From Streptomyces sp. TLI_235 (GTDB lineage: Bacteria; Actinomycetota; Actinomycetes; Streptomycetales; Streptomycetaceae): 64,000 nt of DNA. Numbering within the stretch: position 1 is the first letter of the stretch; each line of letters opens with the position of its first letter. Location: contig NSGV01000001.1 in NCBI GenBank assembly GCA_002300355.1, forward strand, positions 930,001 through 994,000. The letters are read 5' to 3'. Below the pieces are notes generated by a model. That model searched no databases. It saw nothing but the letters and a program-made list of their open reading frames with translations, and was not told the DNA's origin. A program made the position numbers and the translations under genes. Positions 42,756-51,030 of the stretch are shown here, piece by piece.

Positions 42756-43466
42756 TCAGGCCGCGGTGAGGTGTCGGCCGCTGGTCGGGGTGGTGAGGGT
42801 GTCGGCCCAGGTGGTGCGCAGGGCGGCGCGGTCGTGGCGGTCGAGGGCCTCGGCGGTGGGCTTCTCGTCGTGGCGGATGGGCATCTGGAGGCCGAGGAAG
42901 TCGTGGCCGGCGGCGATGAGGAGCGGCTTGCCGGGGCCGGCGGACCAGAGGGTCAGCGGCTCGTATCGGTCGGCGGGGGCCTTGGACCAGCGGGCGAGGA
43001 AGGCGGCGCTGTAGTGCGCTTCGTTGGTGAGCTGGGGCTCGGCGGCGAGGGCGGCGGCGAACAGCGGGCGCCACTTCGGGAAGCAGCATGCGAGCGGGGC
43101 GTTCGCGGACAGCCGCAGGGAACGGGTGCCGTCGTCGACGGTCAGCCAGCCGTCGGAGAGGTCGGCTCCCTTGGTGGGCTGGTAGGTGAGGGTGAGGTCG
43201 GCGGCGCGGCGCCGGGTGGGGAGCAGGGCGCGCAGGGCGGTGAGGTCGGCGCGGGTGAGGAGCGCCTTCCACGGGGCGCCCTGGTCGGTGTCGGGGGTTT
43301 CGCGGCGGGTGAGGGCGAAGGTGTAGCGGTCGGTGGCGGCGGCGTACAGGTGGGTGCCGGTGGCTTCCAGGTAGATGCCGTTCAGGACGGGCAGGGTCTC
43401 GTCGGTGCTGATGTGCGGGGTGAGCTGGCGGACGATCGTGGGCAGGTCGGTGAGGGTGACGCTCAT
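42756..43466 (-). CDS. Beta sliding clamp-like protein (short DnaN homologue)
   Basis: This 236-residue protein shows DNA polymerase III beta-subunit features. VRQLTPHISTDETLPVLNGIYLEATG is followed by LYAAATDRYTFALTRR, the ATDxY strand of clamp domain 1, and it ends near LIAAGHDFLGLQMPIR, comparable with the Y-x-x-MP-x-R terminus. Chromosomal DnaN has three domains and about 375 residues; this has room for two. It may form a trimer, bind the host clamp or regulate it. The ATG at 43466 has a strong ggagg ribosome-binding site. It sits in the element's replication region with prim-pol, ATPase and SSB. Confidence 0.65.
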   Translation of the reverse strand: MSVTLTDLPTIVRQLTPHISTDETLPVLNGIYLEATGTHLYAAATDRYTFALTRRETPDTDQGAPWKALLTRADLTALRALLPTRRRAADLTLTYQPTKGADLSDGWLTVDDGTRSLRLSANAPLACCFPKWRPLFAAALAAEPQLTNEAHYSAAFLARWSKAPADRYEPLTLWSAGPGKPLLIAAGHDFLGLQMPIRHDEKPTAEALDRHDRAALRTTWADTLTTPTSGRHLTAA

Positions 43467-43489
43467 GGCAGGTTCCTCCAGGTTCAGGG

Positions 43490-43843
43490 TTAGAACAGGG
43501 CGTCCGGGTCGGCGGCCGACACGGCGTGGTGCTGGGCCTTGCGGGCGGCGGTGCGGGTGGCGTCGTGGCAGGGCGGGCACCAGGCGGCGAGGTCCCGCTT
43601 GGGCAGCGCGGCGGCCCGGTGCGCGGGCAGCAGCAGGTGAGCGGGGTCGGCGGGAGCGGCGAGGAGGCGGACGGTGCCGGCGCCGTGGTGGCGCTGGTAG
43701 CCGCCGTGTTCGCGGTTGCAGCGGCCGCCGTCCTTGGCGTGGGACTTGCCGCAGGTGCCGCGGCACTGGCAACGCCCGGCCGCGGCGGCGAGGACGGCCT
43801 GCCACAGGTCGGCGCCGGCGAGCGGCGGAGTGCGGCCGGTCAC
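43490..43843 (-). CDS. Small zinc-finger/HNH-like protein
   Basis: A 117-residue protein contains CQCRGTCGKSHAKDGGRC and a later WCPPCHDATRTAARK, a CxxC...C...CxxCH layout like the metal core of HNH-type endonucleases. The middle HHGAGTVRLLAAPADPAHL would be the beta-beta-alpha part. I see no complete HNH active site, so nuclease activity is uncertain. A GTGA overlap joins it to the preceding gene. Confidence 0.65.
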   Translation of the reverse strand: MTGRTPPLAGADLWQAVLAAAAGRCQCRGTCGKSHAKDGGRCNREHGGYQRHHGAGTVRLLAAPADPAHLLLPAHRAAALPKRDLAAWCPPCHDATRTAARKAQHHAVSAADPDALF

Positions 43844-44430
43844 CGCGTGCCCCTGGCGAGCAGGTCGTTGACCAGGTGGGCGTGGGAGTTGGCGAAGGAG
43901 ACCAGCGCGGCGAGGTTGTTCTTGGCCTCCATGGTCATGATCGGACCCGGCTTGTGGGTACCCGGCTCGCTGAGGAGGTCGTCCGGGATCGGGATGGCCA
44001 GGCTCGCGCTGACGAAGAGGGCGGGGCGGTCGATGGTGTCGGCGTGGACCAGGACGGGCCAGCGATTGTCGTCGGCCCAGGGGTTGGTCAGCTGGTGCCA
44101 GTCGTCCAGGCCGCGCGGGCGCTGGGCGAGGTGGTGGTGGCGGAGCGGGACCTCGATGTGCAGGACCAGGTCGCCGTCGTCCGAGAAGGCGGGCCTCAGG
44201 CTGCGCAGGTCGGGCCGGACGCGGATGTAGCCGGGGCTCATGACCGGGCTGGTGGCGATCCGCCACACGGCCGTCGCGAACTCGGTGGCGGTCAGCGGCT
44301 TGTCGCCGTCGCGCAGGTCCTGGGCGTGCTGGGCGAGGTAGACGCCGAGGCGGGAGCGGCCGTCACTGGCGCGCTCGCGGTCGTGGGTGTCGTCGATGAC
44401 GGCGAGCGTGCGGGTGGCGAATTCGGGCAT
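43840..44430 (-). CDS. Hypothetical AICE protein, 196 aa
   Basis: I do not recognise this protein. It opens MPEFATRTLAVIDDTHDRER and contains TATEFATAVWRIATSPVMSPG, LVLHIEVPLRHHHLAQR and NLAALVSFANSHAHLVNDLL. No signal peptide or membrane helix is seen. The ATG at 44430 has a gaggaaga-like ribosome-binding site. Its stop overlaps the next start, so it belongs to the long operon. Confidence 0.7.
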   Translation of the reverse strand: MPEFATRTLAVIDDTHDRERASDGRSRLGVYLAQHAQDLRDGDKPLTATEFATAVWRIATSPVMSPGYIRVRPDLRSLRPAFSDDGDLVLHIEVPLRHHHLAQRPRGLDDWHQLTNPWADDNRWPVLVHADTIDRPALFVSASLAIPIPDDLLSEPGTHKPGPIMTMEAKNNLAALVSFANSHAHLVNDLLARGTR

Positions 44431-44469
44431 GCTGGTCTTCCTGCTCTCGTGAGAACGGGGCGGGGTAGG

Positions 44470-44518
44470 GCCCCGCAGCAGCCGCCTCTCTGCCAAGATC
44501 CGGAGGCTGCTGCGGGGC
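44470..44518. terminator. Stem-loop between ssb and downstream operon genes
   Basis: A 14-bp perfect stem (GCCCCGCAGCAGCC and complement) has a 21-nt loop. On the operon strand it could attenuate transcription between ssb and the following gene. Confidence 0.5.
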
Positions 44519-44543
44519 TTTGTGCTGTCGGGCGTGTGGCCGG

Positions 44544-45023
44544 TTAGAACGGCGGGTCGGCGGTGAAGCCGGCGCCGGCCGGGGCGGTCGCGGTGGGGGC
44601 GGGTCCGGCGGTGTTCCACGGGTCCGCGGCCGCGGCGGCGTTCGGGGCGTTGGTGCGCTGGGTCTTGGTGACCTTGGCGGTGGCGAAGCGCAGGGACGGG
44701 CCGATGTCGTCGAGGTCGAGGCCGAGCATGGAGCGGTTCTCGCCCTCGGGGGTCTGCCAGTTGTGCTGGACGAGTCGGCCGGTGGCGACCACGCGCATGC
44801 CCTTGGTCAGGGTGTCGGCGGCGTGTTCGGCGATCTCGCGCCAGGCGGTGGTGCGCAGGAACAGCGCGGTGCCGTCCTTCCACTGCCCGGTGGTCTTGTC
44901 GTAGGTGCGCGGGGTGGAGGCGATGGTGAAGCGGGCCATCGCCACCCCGGCGGGGGTGAAGCGCAGTTCGGGGTCGTCGGTGAGGTTGCCGACGACGGTG
45001 ATCGGGGTCTCTCCCACGGACAC
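44544..45023 (-). CDS. ssb: Single-stranded DNA-binding protein
   Basis: This 159-residue protein has an OB-fold typical of SSB: ITVVGNLTDDPELRFTPAGVAMARFTIAST, W-K-DGTALFLRTTAWREIAEHA and KGMRVVATGRLVQHNW. A Gly/Ala/Pro tail ends ADPPF, a variant of the acidic DDIPF tip that recruits replication and repair proteins. The GTG at 45023 follows tggagg. It is distinct from the chromosomal copy every streptomycete has and should coat element DNA during replication or transfer. Confidence 0.92.
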   Translation of the reverse strand: MSVGETPITVVGNLTDDPELRFTPAGVAMARFTIASTPRTYDKTTGQWKDGTALFLRTTAWREIAEHAADTLTKGMRVVATGRLVQHNWQTPEGENRSMLGLDLDDIGPSLRFATAKVTKTQRTNAPNAAAAADPWNTAGPAPTATAPAGAGFTADPPF

Positions 45024-45142
45024 GGGTGCCTCCAAGGGCGCTCAGGGTGTCGGGAGCGGGTCTGTCCGGTCCCCCGCACCGCCCGCACCCCGGCCGCTGG
45101 CTGCGGCGGCGGGGCGGGCGGCACGACCGGTCGGACAGGCCG

Positions 45143-45667
45143 TCAGGCAGCGGTGATCAGGTGCTCGATGCGGTAGGCCTCGTCCTCGTCGCGGGCGATC
45201 GAGGCGTCGTGGGTGGCGAGCCAGCGGCGGGAGCGGTGTTCGAGGCCGAGGTGGTGGCGGTTGCGGGCCAGGGTGTCGGCGGCGGTGGCGGGGCGGCCCA
45301 TCTGGACGGCGTGGACCAGCTCGTGGACGAGGGTCGGGTAGAGCTGGTCGCGGTCGTCCATGGCGGCGATGTGCAGCAGGACGAGCACGGTGCCCTCCGC
45401 GGTGGGCACGGTCAGGCCCTGGGCGTCGCGGGCGGTGCGCCGGTGGTGCTCGCGCTCCTTGGCCGCGCGCCACCAGGACGGGGTGCCGCCGACCGATTCG
45501 ACGACGGCGCGGCCGAAGTCGGCGGGGTGGGCGAGCCGGACGAGGGTGGCCGGCATGCTCTCGCGCATGTGGCTCTCGACCAGGTGGGCGGCGCGGGGCA
45601 GCAGGCGGGTGACGGTGCGGCGCAGGAAGTACGGGCCGTCGGGGTGCAGGGTGACGCTGGCGGTCAT
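45143..45667 (-). CDS. HEXXH-containing protein, putative zinc metallopeptidase
   Basis: This 174-residue protein contains YPTLVHELVHAVQMGRP, a textbook HEXXH zinc-binding helix. A downstream acidic stretch (ARDEDEAYRIEHL) may give the third ligand. It has no signal peptide, so it would act in the cytoplasm. Similar small zincins occur on mobile elements, where some activate phage or ICE regulators by cleavage, but no partner is obvious here. The ATG at 45667 has a gaagga ribosome-binding site. Confidence 0.65.
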   Translation of the reverse strand: MTASVTLHPDGPYFLRRTVTRLLPRAAHLVESHMRESMPATLVRLAHPADFGRAVVESVGGTPSWWRAAKEREHHRRTARDAQGLTVPTAEGTVLVLLHIAAMDDRDQLYPTLVHELVHAVQMGRPATAADTLARNRHHLGLEHRSRRWLATHDASIARDEDEAYRIEHLITAA

Positions 45668-45682
45668 GGCGATCCTTCTGGG

Positions 45683-46222
45683 TTAGCCGTGGGCGCGGGC
45701 GGCGGCGATGTCAAGGGCGCGGTGGACCTGGGCGGCGGTGCGGCCCTCGGTGTCGTTCCAGCGGTCGACGGAGCGGACGGTGGGGTCCTGGGCGGTGAAC
45801 TGCTCCATGAGGAAGCGGCGGGCGCGCATGGCAGTGGCCTCGGTGCCGTATCCGGCGGCGAGGACGCCGAGTTGCGCGCCGAGCAGGCAGTGGCGGCCCT
45901 GCTCGTCCCACAGCCGTCCCTGACACCAGCCGTGGACGGTCAGGTACCGGGACAGCAAGCGCAGGTGGGTGGCGGTGTCGATCGGGGTCGGGGCCGGCGG
46001 GCGGCGCCGCAGCCGGTCCAGGGCGGTGGGCTGCGGACGGGTCATGCCCAGGTCCCACGCGATCGGCGCCTGGCCGTGGACGCAGACGGCCGGGACGGCG
46101 GACCGCAGGGCGGCGGGTTGAGTGGCGAGGTAGGCCTCGATCTCGCGGACCAGGGCGCCGCCCTCGGCGACGAACGCGAGGTCCGGCAGGCCGAGCAGGG
46201 CGGCGGTTCGGGTTGCAGGCAC
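45683..46222 (-). CDS. Hypothetical protein, 179 aa (DUF6197-like)
   Basis: The C-terminal half, LSRYLTVHGWCQGRLWDEQGRHCLLGAQLG, then a helix and VDRWNDTEGRTAAQVHRALDIA, resembles a conserved actinobacterial domain of unknown function recorded as DUF6197. The identification is from memory and approximate. The N-terminal half is a less ordered AALRSAVPAVCVHGQAP region. It is transcribed in the element's long operon, 15 bp before the HEXXH gene. Confidence 0.65.
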   Translation of the reverse strand: MPATRTAALLGLPDLAFVAEGGALVREIEAYLATQPAALRSAVPAVCVHGQAPIAWDLGMTRPQPTALDRLRRRPPAPTPIDTATHLRLLSRYLTVHGWCQGRLWDEQGRHCLLGAQLGVLAAGYGTEATAMRARRFLMEQFTAQDPTVRSVDRWNDTEGRTAAQVHRALDIAAARAHG

Positions 46223-46262
46223 GGTGGTTCCTCCGTTCGTGGCCGGCAGGCGGCGCGGGTGG

Positions 46263-46469
46263 TCAGCGGGTCTGCTGGATGAGGGCGCCGAGGAGCTCGG
46301 GGCGGTTGGCGGAGCCGAGGTAGCGGCCGTCGCGGGTCCACAGGTGCCACCACTGACCGTGGTGGTCGGTGCTGGCGGTGTGGGCGCAGGTCAGGTCGCC
46401 GTGCGCGAAGACGTCGAGGACGACGTCCTGCTCGGGGTGGGGCTCGGCGGTGCGCGGGCCGGCGGGCAT
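46263..46469 (-). CDS. Hypothetical protein, 68 aa
   Basis: I do not recognise this small protein (VVLDVFAHGDLTCAHTA, then GQWWHLWTRDGRYLGSANRP, ending LIQQTR). Balanced composition, an ATG with a ggagaa ribosome-binding site and its place in the element operon support a real gene. Confidence 0.55.
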   Translation of the reverse strand: MPAGPRTAEPHPEQDVVLDVFAHGDLTCAHTASTDHHGQWWHLWTRDGRYLGSANRPELLGALIQQTR

Positions 46470-46483
46470 GGCGGGTTCTCCGT

Positions 46484-46675
46484 TCAGTGGAGGTTGGCGA
46501 GGGTGCGGAACAGGCCGGTGATCGCGCCGTTGACGCTCGGGGCGATGCCGGTGGAGGCGAGGTAGAAGCCGAACAGCGCGGCGACGATCGCGCCGCTGAG
46601 GCTGACGGCCTTGAAGCGGAGCATCAGGGCGAGCGCGACGCCGAACAGCAGGGCGGCGGACACGGTGAACAGCAC
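46484..46675 (-). CDS. Small two-helix membrane protein (Spd-like)
   Basis: A 63-residue protein is almost wholly hydrophobic: LFTVSAALLFGVALALMLRF, then SLSGAIVAALFGFYLAST, ending GLFRTLANLH. Small membrane proteins next to traB in streptomycete conjugative elements are linked to plasmid spread through the mycelium (pock formation). That role is inferred from position. The GTG at 46675 follows a ggga-type ribosome-binding site. Confidence 0.65.
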   Translation of the reverse strand: MLFTVSAALLFGVALALMLRFKAVSLSGAIVAALFGFYLASTGIAPSVNGAITGLFRTLANLH

Positions 46676-46725
46676 GGACGGGGCTCCCTTCCCGGGAGGC
46701 TGGTTTGGGGTGATTTGGGCATGCC

Positions 46726-46936
46726 GGGGTGCCCTGACGGACCTTCGTCGGTGGCGGATCGCCGCAGGTCGCGGGGGTGCCGGTGGCGGGCCAACCCCTG
46801 CCGGAGGGTGCCTGTGAGGGGCCATTTCGGGCAGGGGTCGGCAGGGGTGCCGACCAGGCGCGAGTGGCTGTGACCTGCGGCTTTCCGGGGCTGGCGAAGG
46901 TCTGTCAGGGGTGCGAATCGGGACAGAACGGGTGCC
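46726..46936. repeat. Iterated GGGGTGCC octamers downstream of traB (candidate clt)
   Basis: Close copies of GGGGTGCC occur at 46726, 46774, 46805, 46844, 46908 and 46929, three exact and three with one mismatch, all on the same strand. The 264-bp gap beside the traB stop holds no gene. TraB proteins bind 8-bp iterons in the clt locus, which usually lies downstream of traB. Confidence 0.5.
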
Positions 46937-46939
46937 CGG

Positions 46940-49234
46940 TCAGTCGGTGCCGTTGAGACGGGCGGCCGCCGCGTGGAGGTCCGCCAGCGTGTAGCCGTTG
47001 GGACGGGAGCCGTCCGGGAGGGTGATCCGGGTGGCCTCCAACTCAACTCCGAGGCCGGCCAGTTCGGTCCGCAGGGCCTTGCCAGCGCGGGAGAGCCAGG
47101 CGGAGTCCGTCTCCTTGCCGGCGCGGCCGTAGCGGTCCGGGTCGATGGTTGCGAGGTGGCCGAGCAGGTCGGCGCTGCTGATCTGGCTGTCCCCGGTGGC
47201 CTCGGCCGCCCGGGCCATGTGGTCCAGGACGGTGCGGCGCACCACGGAGCCGAGGCCGTCGGCGCCGCCGGCTGCGGCGCTGACGCCGGTCTCCCGGGCC
47301 ATGGCGGCCTCGACCGGGTCGTCGTAGTGGCCGGGCAGGCACCCGGCCTCGGTCCGCAGTTCCACGCCGCGCTCGATCAGCGGCAGGATCTCGCCGGCGG
47401 CCTCGTCGATGAACAGGGAGCGGACCTCGATCACGCCGGTGTCCGGGGTGGTCAGCCACGCGCGGCCGCGGCTGGTCTTCTCGATCGGGATCTTGGAAGC
47501 GTCGTAGCCCTGGCCGACCATGCCGTCGCCGAGGACGACGTTCGAGGCGCCCGGGGACTCCACGCGCATGGCCATCCGGGCGGCGAGGTTTCCGCGCAGG
47601 CGGGGGGTGACGATCTCCGCCTCGGGGTACTGGGTGGCGAGCGCCAGCACGATGCCGACCGCGGCGCCGACGGCGGCGATCTGGGCGAGGAGTTCGGTGA
47701 TCTCCTCGGCGTACTTGCCGGAGGGGCCGTTCTTGGCGGTGTAGGTGGCGAGTTCGTCGATGATGACCAGCTCGATGCCGCCGAGCTTGTCGATCAGCTT
47801 CTCGGTCGCCTTCGACAGGCCCGCCTCCACCAGGATCTCGGTGCGGCGGTTCATCTCCTCCACCATCAGCCGCAGGAACCTGACCAGGCGGGCGGGGTTG
47901 CGACGCACGAAGGTGGCCAGCACGCGGGCGTGCGGGACGTACTCGCCGGCGCCCTTGCCGTCGAACAGCCGGATCCGCACCCGCGCATCGAGCATCGCCG
48001 CGGCAAGCAGGTTCGCCAGACCCATGCCCTTGCCGGAGCGGGTCGCGCCAGCGAACAGGAACGAGTAGTCCGAGAGGGTCGGGCGCAGGATGTTGCCGCG
48101 CTTGTCGAACGCGAGCGGGAAGCCGTCGCGCCACGTGTTCACCTGCTTGGCGCGGGTCGCGACCAGCGGGTTGCGGCGGGTGGCGAGGAACGGGTCCTGA
48201 CCACAGGCCCAGATCGCCATCCGGCGGCCGTTGGAGCCGACCTGCCGGATGTCGAGGTTGGTGCGGTCGATGCCCATCGCGGCGGCGATCTCGTCGGCCG
48301 CCTTGGCGGCCTTCTTCACGGTCACGTCCGGCAGGTCGATGACGGCGTGCCAGGCGTTCGGCACCGCGGGGTCGATCGCGCACGGGGTGACCATCGTCAG
48401 CCGCTGGTTCTCGCCGATGACCTTCGCGGCCTTGAACGCCCGGTCGAGCATCGACTCGGTGAGCGGGTCGCCGTCGGACAGGGCACGGACGTCGGCGTCC
48501 CACACGGTCTCCCGGTCCGGCTTGCGGCCGAGGAACGCCTCCACCGCCAGGACAGAGCCGAGGCCGAGCAGCAGCCCGGCGCCGCCGTACACCACGTACG
48601 CGGCGAGGACCGCGGTGATCGGCAGGCCGTAGGCCACGAGGGCGCGGGCGAAGCGGATCCGGCGCCGATTGGACTTGGCCTTCTTGTGCGCGGCCACCGC
48701 CGCCATGGCAGCGGCGAGGGCGGCCTCGGACTGCTTCTGCGCCAGCGCCCGGTCCCCCGGGAGGAGGGTGAAGCGGGCGCGGCGGGCGAGGTCGCGGGCC
48801 TCGCGGGTGGCGATGTGGGCCTGGTGGGCGGCGGCTTGGACGTGGGCGCCCTCGAAGCCGACCGTCCACTGGTGGGAGCGGCGGATGCCGCGCCAGGCCT
48901 GGGCGGCGTGTCCGCGGTCGGTGCGCTGGCGGGCCAGCCACCGGCGCAGCGCGCGGCGGGCTTGGGTCTTGCGGGCGCGGGCCATCGTGCGGCGGCCGTC
49001 GCGGGTGCGGATCCACTGCGGTATCAGCGGCCGGTCACCGGCGAGGTCCTCGCGGCGGCCGGCGGTCACCACGGCCGGGACCTCGGCGGGCGGCTCGTCG
49101 ACGTAGACCGAGTCGTCGGCGGGCGAGGCCTGGGCGGGCACGGTCACGGGCGAGGTGCGGCGGTGGGCGTCGAGGTCGACGACGTCACCCATGGGCGCGT
49201 CGTCGGGGTTGGGGTTAGGCAGGGTGTCGGACAT
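46940..49234 (-). CDS. traB: TraB-type FtsK/SpoIIIE DNA translocase
   Basis: This 764-residue protein has an N-terminal basic and helical region, then two membrane helices (ALVAYGLPITAVLAAYVVYG and GGAGLLLGLGSVLAVEA). The motor domain has Walker A GATRSGKG near residue 397-404 and Walker B LVIIDELATY near 490. The C-terminal 80 residues look like a winged helix (ISSADLLGHLATIDPDRYG, then LAGLGVELEATRITL), which in TraB reads the clt octamers. It should be the only element protein needed to move double-stranded DNA between hyphae. The ATG at 49234 has an aaggag ribosome-binding site. Confidence 0.92.
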   Translation of the reverse strand: MSDTLPNPNPDDAPMGDVVDLDAHRRTSPVTVPAQASPADDSVYVDEPPAEVPAVVTAGRREDLAGDRPLIPQWIRTRDGRRTMARARKTQARRALRRWLARQRTDRGHAAQAWRGIRRSHQWTVGFEGAHVQAAAHQAHIATREARDLARRARFTLLPGDRALAQKQSEAALAAAMAAVAAHKKAKSNRRRIRFARALVAYGLPITAVLAAYVVYGGAGLLLGLGSVLAVEAFLGRKPDRETVWDADVRALSDGDPLTESMLDRAFKAAKVIGENQRLTMVTPCAIDPAVPNAWHAVIDLPDVTVKKAAKAADEIAAAMGIDRTNLDIRQVGSNGRRMAIWACGQDPFLATRRNPLVATRAKQVNTWRDGFPLAFDKRGNILRPTLSDYSFLFAGATRSGKGMGLANLLAAAMLDARVRIRLFDGKGAGEYVPHARVLATFVRRNPARLVRFLRLMVEEMNRRTEILVEAGLSKATEKLIDKLGGIELVIIDELATYTAKNGPSGKYAEEITELLAQIAAVGAAVGIVLALATQYPEAEIVTPRLRGNLAARMAMRVESPGASNVVLGDGMVGQGYDASKIPIEKTSRGRAWLTTPDTGVIEVRSLFIDEAAGEILPLIERGVELRTEAGCLPGHYDDPVEAAMARETGVSAAAGGADGLGSVVRRTVLDHMARAAEATGDSQISSADLLGHLATIDPDRYGRAGKETDSAWLSRAGKALRTELAGLGVELEATRITLPDGSRPNGYTLADLHAAAARLNGTD

Positions 49235-49279
49235 GCTGGGGTGTGCTCCTTCGGTCCAGTGCATTGGTCGGGTGGAGCG

Positions 49280-49320
49280 GCGGGGCCGGGCGTCGTCTTG
49301 GTCGGTGAGTCCGGCCCCGC
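49280..49320. terminator. Stem-loop upstream of traB
   Basis: GCGGGGCCGG pairs with its complement at 49311-49320 across a 21-nt loop. The loop length equals that of the stem-loop downstream of ssb. It may attenuate traB transcription. Confidence 0.4.
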
Positions 49321-49353
49321 TTCTGGTGCCTGTTCGGGGCGTAGCCCGGCAGT

Positions 49354-49545
49354 TCAGGTGGCCGGGCACAGTTCGTCGGTGCGGCACAGCACGGGGCCGA
49401 TCAGCAGGCCCGCACCGTGGACGGTCCAGCGGTGCTCGGTGAGCGGGCCGGGGGCGACCTCGTCGACGATCCAGCCGGTACGGCCTGCCGCCCTCGGGTC
49501 GTCCTCGCAGCTCACGATCAGCACCTTGTTTCCGCCGTTGAACAT
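49354..49545 (-). CDS. Hypothetical protein, 63 aa
   Basis: I do not recognise this small protein (MFNGGNKVLIVSCEDDPRAA, then GWIVDEVAPGPLTEHRWTVH, ending DELCPAT). A ggagg ribosome-binding site lies just upstream. It is between the Spd-like gene and traB on the same strand and is probably part of the transfer operon. Confidence 0.6.
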   Translation of the reverse strand: MFNGGNKVLIVSCEDDPRAAGRTGWIVDEVAPGPLTEHRWTVHGAGLLIGPVLCRTDELCPAT

Positions 49546-49579
49546 CACTGCCTCCGTTGCCTGTTGAGGTGGTGTGGGG

Positions 49580-50749
49580 TCAGCTCGCGGCGCGAGCGGG
49601 GCGCTGCTTGCGGGCGGCGAGGGACATGGCGCGGCGGGCGACGGGCGAGTAGCCGCGGGTATCGCCGGCGCGGCGCACGGGCGGGGTGCCGCCGTTGCTG
49701 CGGCGCCCGTCCGGACGCTTTACGACGGGGCTCTTCGCGGGCCGGGCCATCTGGGATTCGACCTGCGGCTTTTCCACCTTTTCGACCATGTTTGTCCGGT
49801 CGTTGGTGGCGTCCTTGACGGCGGCCCTGGCGGCCACGCGGGCGGCGATGGACTCGGCGGTGTCACCGAGCGGGGCGCCCTGGGTGTCGTCCCATGCGCG
49901 CTTCCAGGTCGGCTCGCTCGGGTGCAGCTCGCCGACCGCGGCGGCCAGCGCCACGGCGCGCTCCCACACCTGCGGCCACTGCACCGAGCGGAGCTGCTCG
50001 ACGGCGGCGCGCTCCTCCGTCTCCCGCTCGGCGGCGGCCTTCTGCTCGGCGGCCTCGGCGGCCGCCCGCTTGGCCTCGGCGCGGCGCTGGCGGCGGCTGA
50101 CCTTGCCGTCGCGCTTGCGGATCCGGCCGTGCTCGTGCAGGTCCCACACCAGCGGTCCGGCGAGCGAGCAGAACGCGCCGCCGAGGCCGGTGCCGAGGCC
50201 GAACGCGGCCGAGCCGTGGAGGTAGTTGACGGTGGCGGCGAACAGGGCGACCGCGCCGGCCAGCGCCCGGTAGTGCCAGGACGGCCGGTGGTCGTCGATC
50301 GCGGCCTCGGCGCCCTTGAGCAGCGCCCACGCCAGGCCCTCCAGCACCAGCGGCGCGGCGAGCAGGAACGGGGCCCTGGGGGACCAGAACGCCATCAACT
50401 GGAGCGGCAGCGACACGATCACGCAGATCACGGCGATCGTCTTCGCGTAGCTCCGCCACTGGGCGGCGGACCGGTCGGCCTTCTCCCGGGCGGCCTGGGC
50501 CTCGGCGCGCTGGCGGGCGGCCTCGCGCTGCCGGTTGGCGGCTTCCTCGCGGATCTCCTGGGCCTTGGCCTCGCCGGCGGCGATCTCGGCGGCGGCCTTG
50601 GCGGCCTTGAGCTGGTTGGCGATGTCCGCGGCGACCTTGGTCGCCTGGGTCTTGGCGCGCAGGGCCTCGGCCTCGGCGGCTTCCTTTCCGGCGGACTTCG
50701 CCGCCGCCGGGCGGGTGCGGCCGGTGGGCCGCAGTTCGGTGACGCTCAC
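49580..50749 (-). CDS. SpdB-like membrane protein with long coiled coils
   Basis: In this 389-residue protein, residues about 15-100 form an Ala/Glu/Arg coiled coil (ADIANQLKAAKAAAEIAAGE). Four membrane helices follow (IAVICVIVSLPLQLMAFW, FLLAAPLVLEGLAWALL, ALAGAVALFAATVNYL, GLGGAFCSLAGPLVWDL), then a second coiled coil and a basic tail. This layout fits the SpdB family of conjugative-element spread proteins, thought to work with TraB at the septum. The start overlaps the upstream stop. Confidence 0.75.
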   Translation of the reverse strand: MSVTELRPTGRTRPAAAKSAGKEAAEAEALRAKTQATKVAADIANQLKAAKAAAEIAAGEAKAQEIREEAANRQREAARQRAEAQAAREKADRSAAQWRSYAKTIAVICVIVSLPLQLMAFWSPRAPFLLAAPLVLEGLAWALLKGAEAAIDDHRPSWHYRALAGAVALFAATVNYLHGSAAFGLGTGLGGAFCSLAGPLVWDLHEHGRIRKRDGKVSRRQRRAEAKRAAAEAAEQKAAAERETEERAAVEQLRSVQWPQVWERAVALAAAVGELHPSEPTWKRAWDDTQGAPLGDTAESIAARVAARAAVKDATNDRTNMVEKVEKPQVESQMARPAKSPVVKRPDGRRSNGGTPPVRRAGDTRGYSPVARRAMSLAARKQRPARAAS

Positions 50750-51030
50750 AGCTCAGTCCCCCCGAAGGCGAGTCGGAACGGGTTCAGCGGCCCGCGTGAA
50801 CGGGTTAGGCGCCGCACCGCACGGATCTGGCGGGCGTGGGCGGCGCGGCGGCGCAGGGTGGCCCCCGCGCTGACCAGCAGCAGGCCGCCGGCGACCGCAC
50901 ACACGGCGGTCGGGTGGGCCAGCAGGGCCACGGTCACGGTGGCCAGCGCGCTGGCCACGGCGTGGGCGGCGTGGGGGAAGGCCGCGGCGAGCAGCAGGGC
51001 TGCCCACCCGAGGCGCCGAGACGGGGCCAT
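50746..51030 (-). CDS. Small membrane protein, 94 aa
   Basis: The protein has two hydrophobic segments (WAALLLAAAFPHAAHAVA, VTVALLAHPTAVCAVAGGLLLV) and a basic C-terminus (RRRAAHARQIRAVRRLTRSR). Both ends overlap neighbouring genes by a few bases (WhiB stop and SpdB-like start), so it is translated with them. A Spd-type transfer role is inferred from context. Confidence 0.7.
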   Translation of the reverse strand: MAPSRRLGWAALLLAAAFPHAAHAVASALATVTVALLAHPTAVCAVAGGLLLVSAGATLRRRAAHARQIRAVRRLTRSRGPLNPFRLAFGGTEL

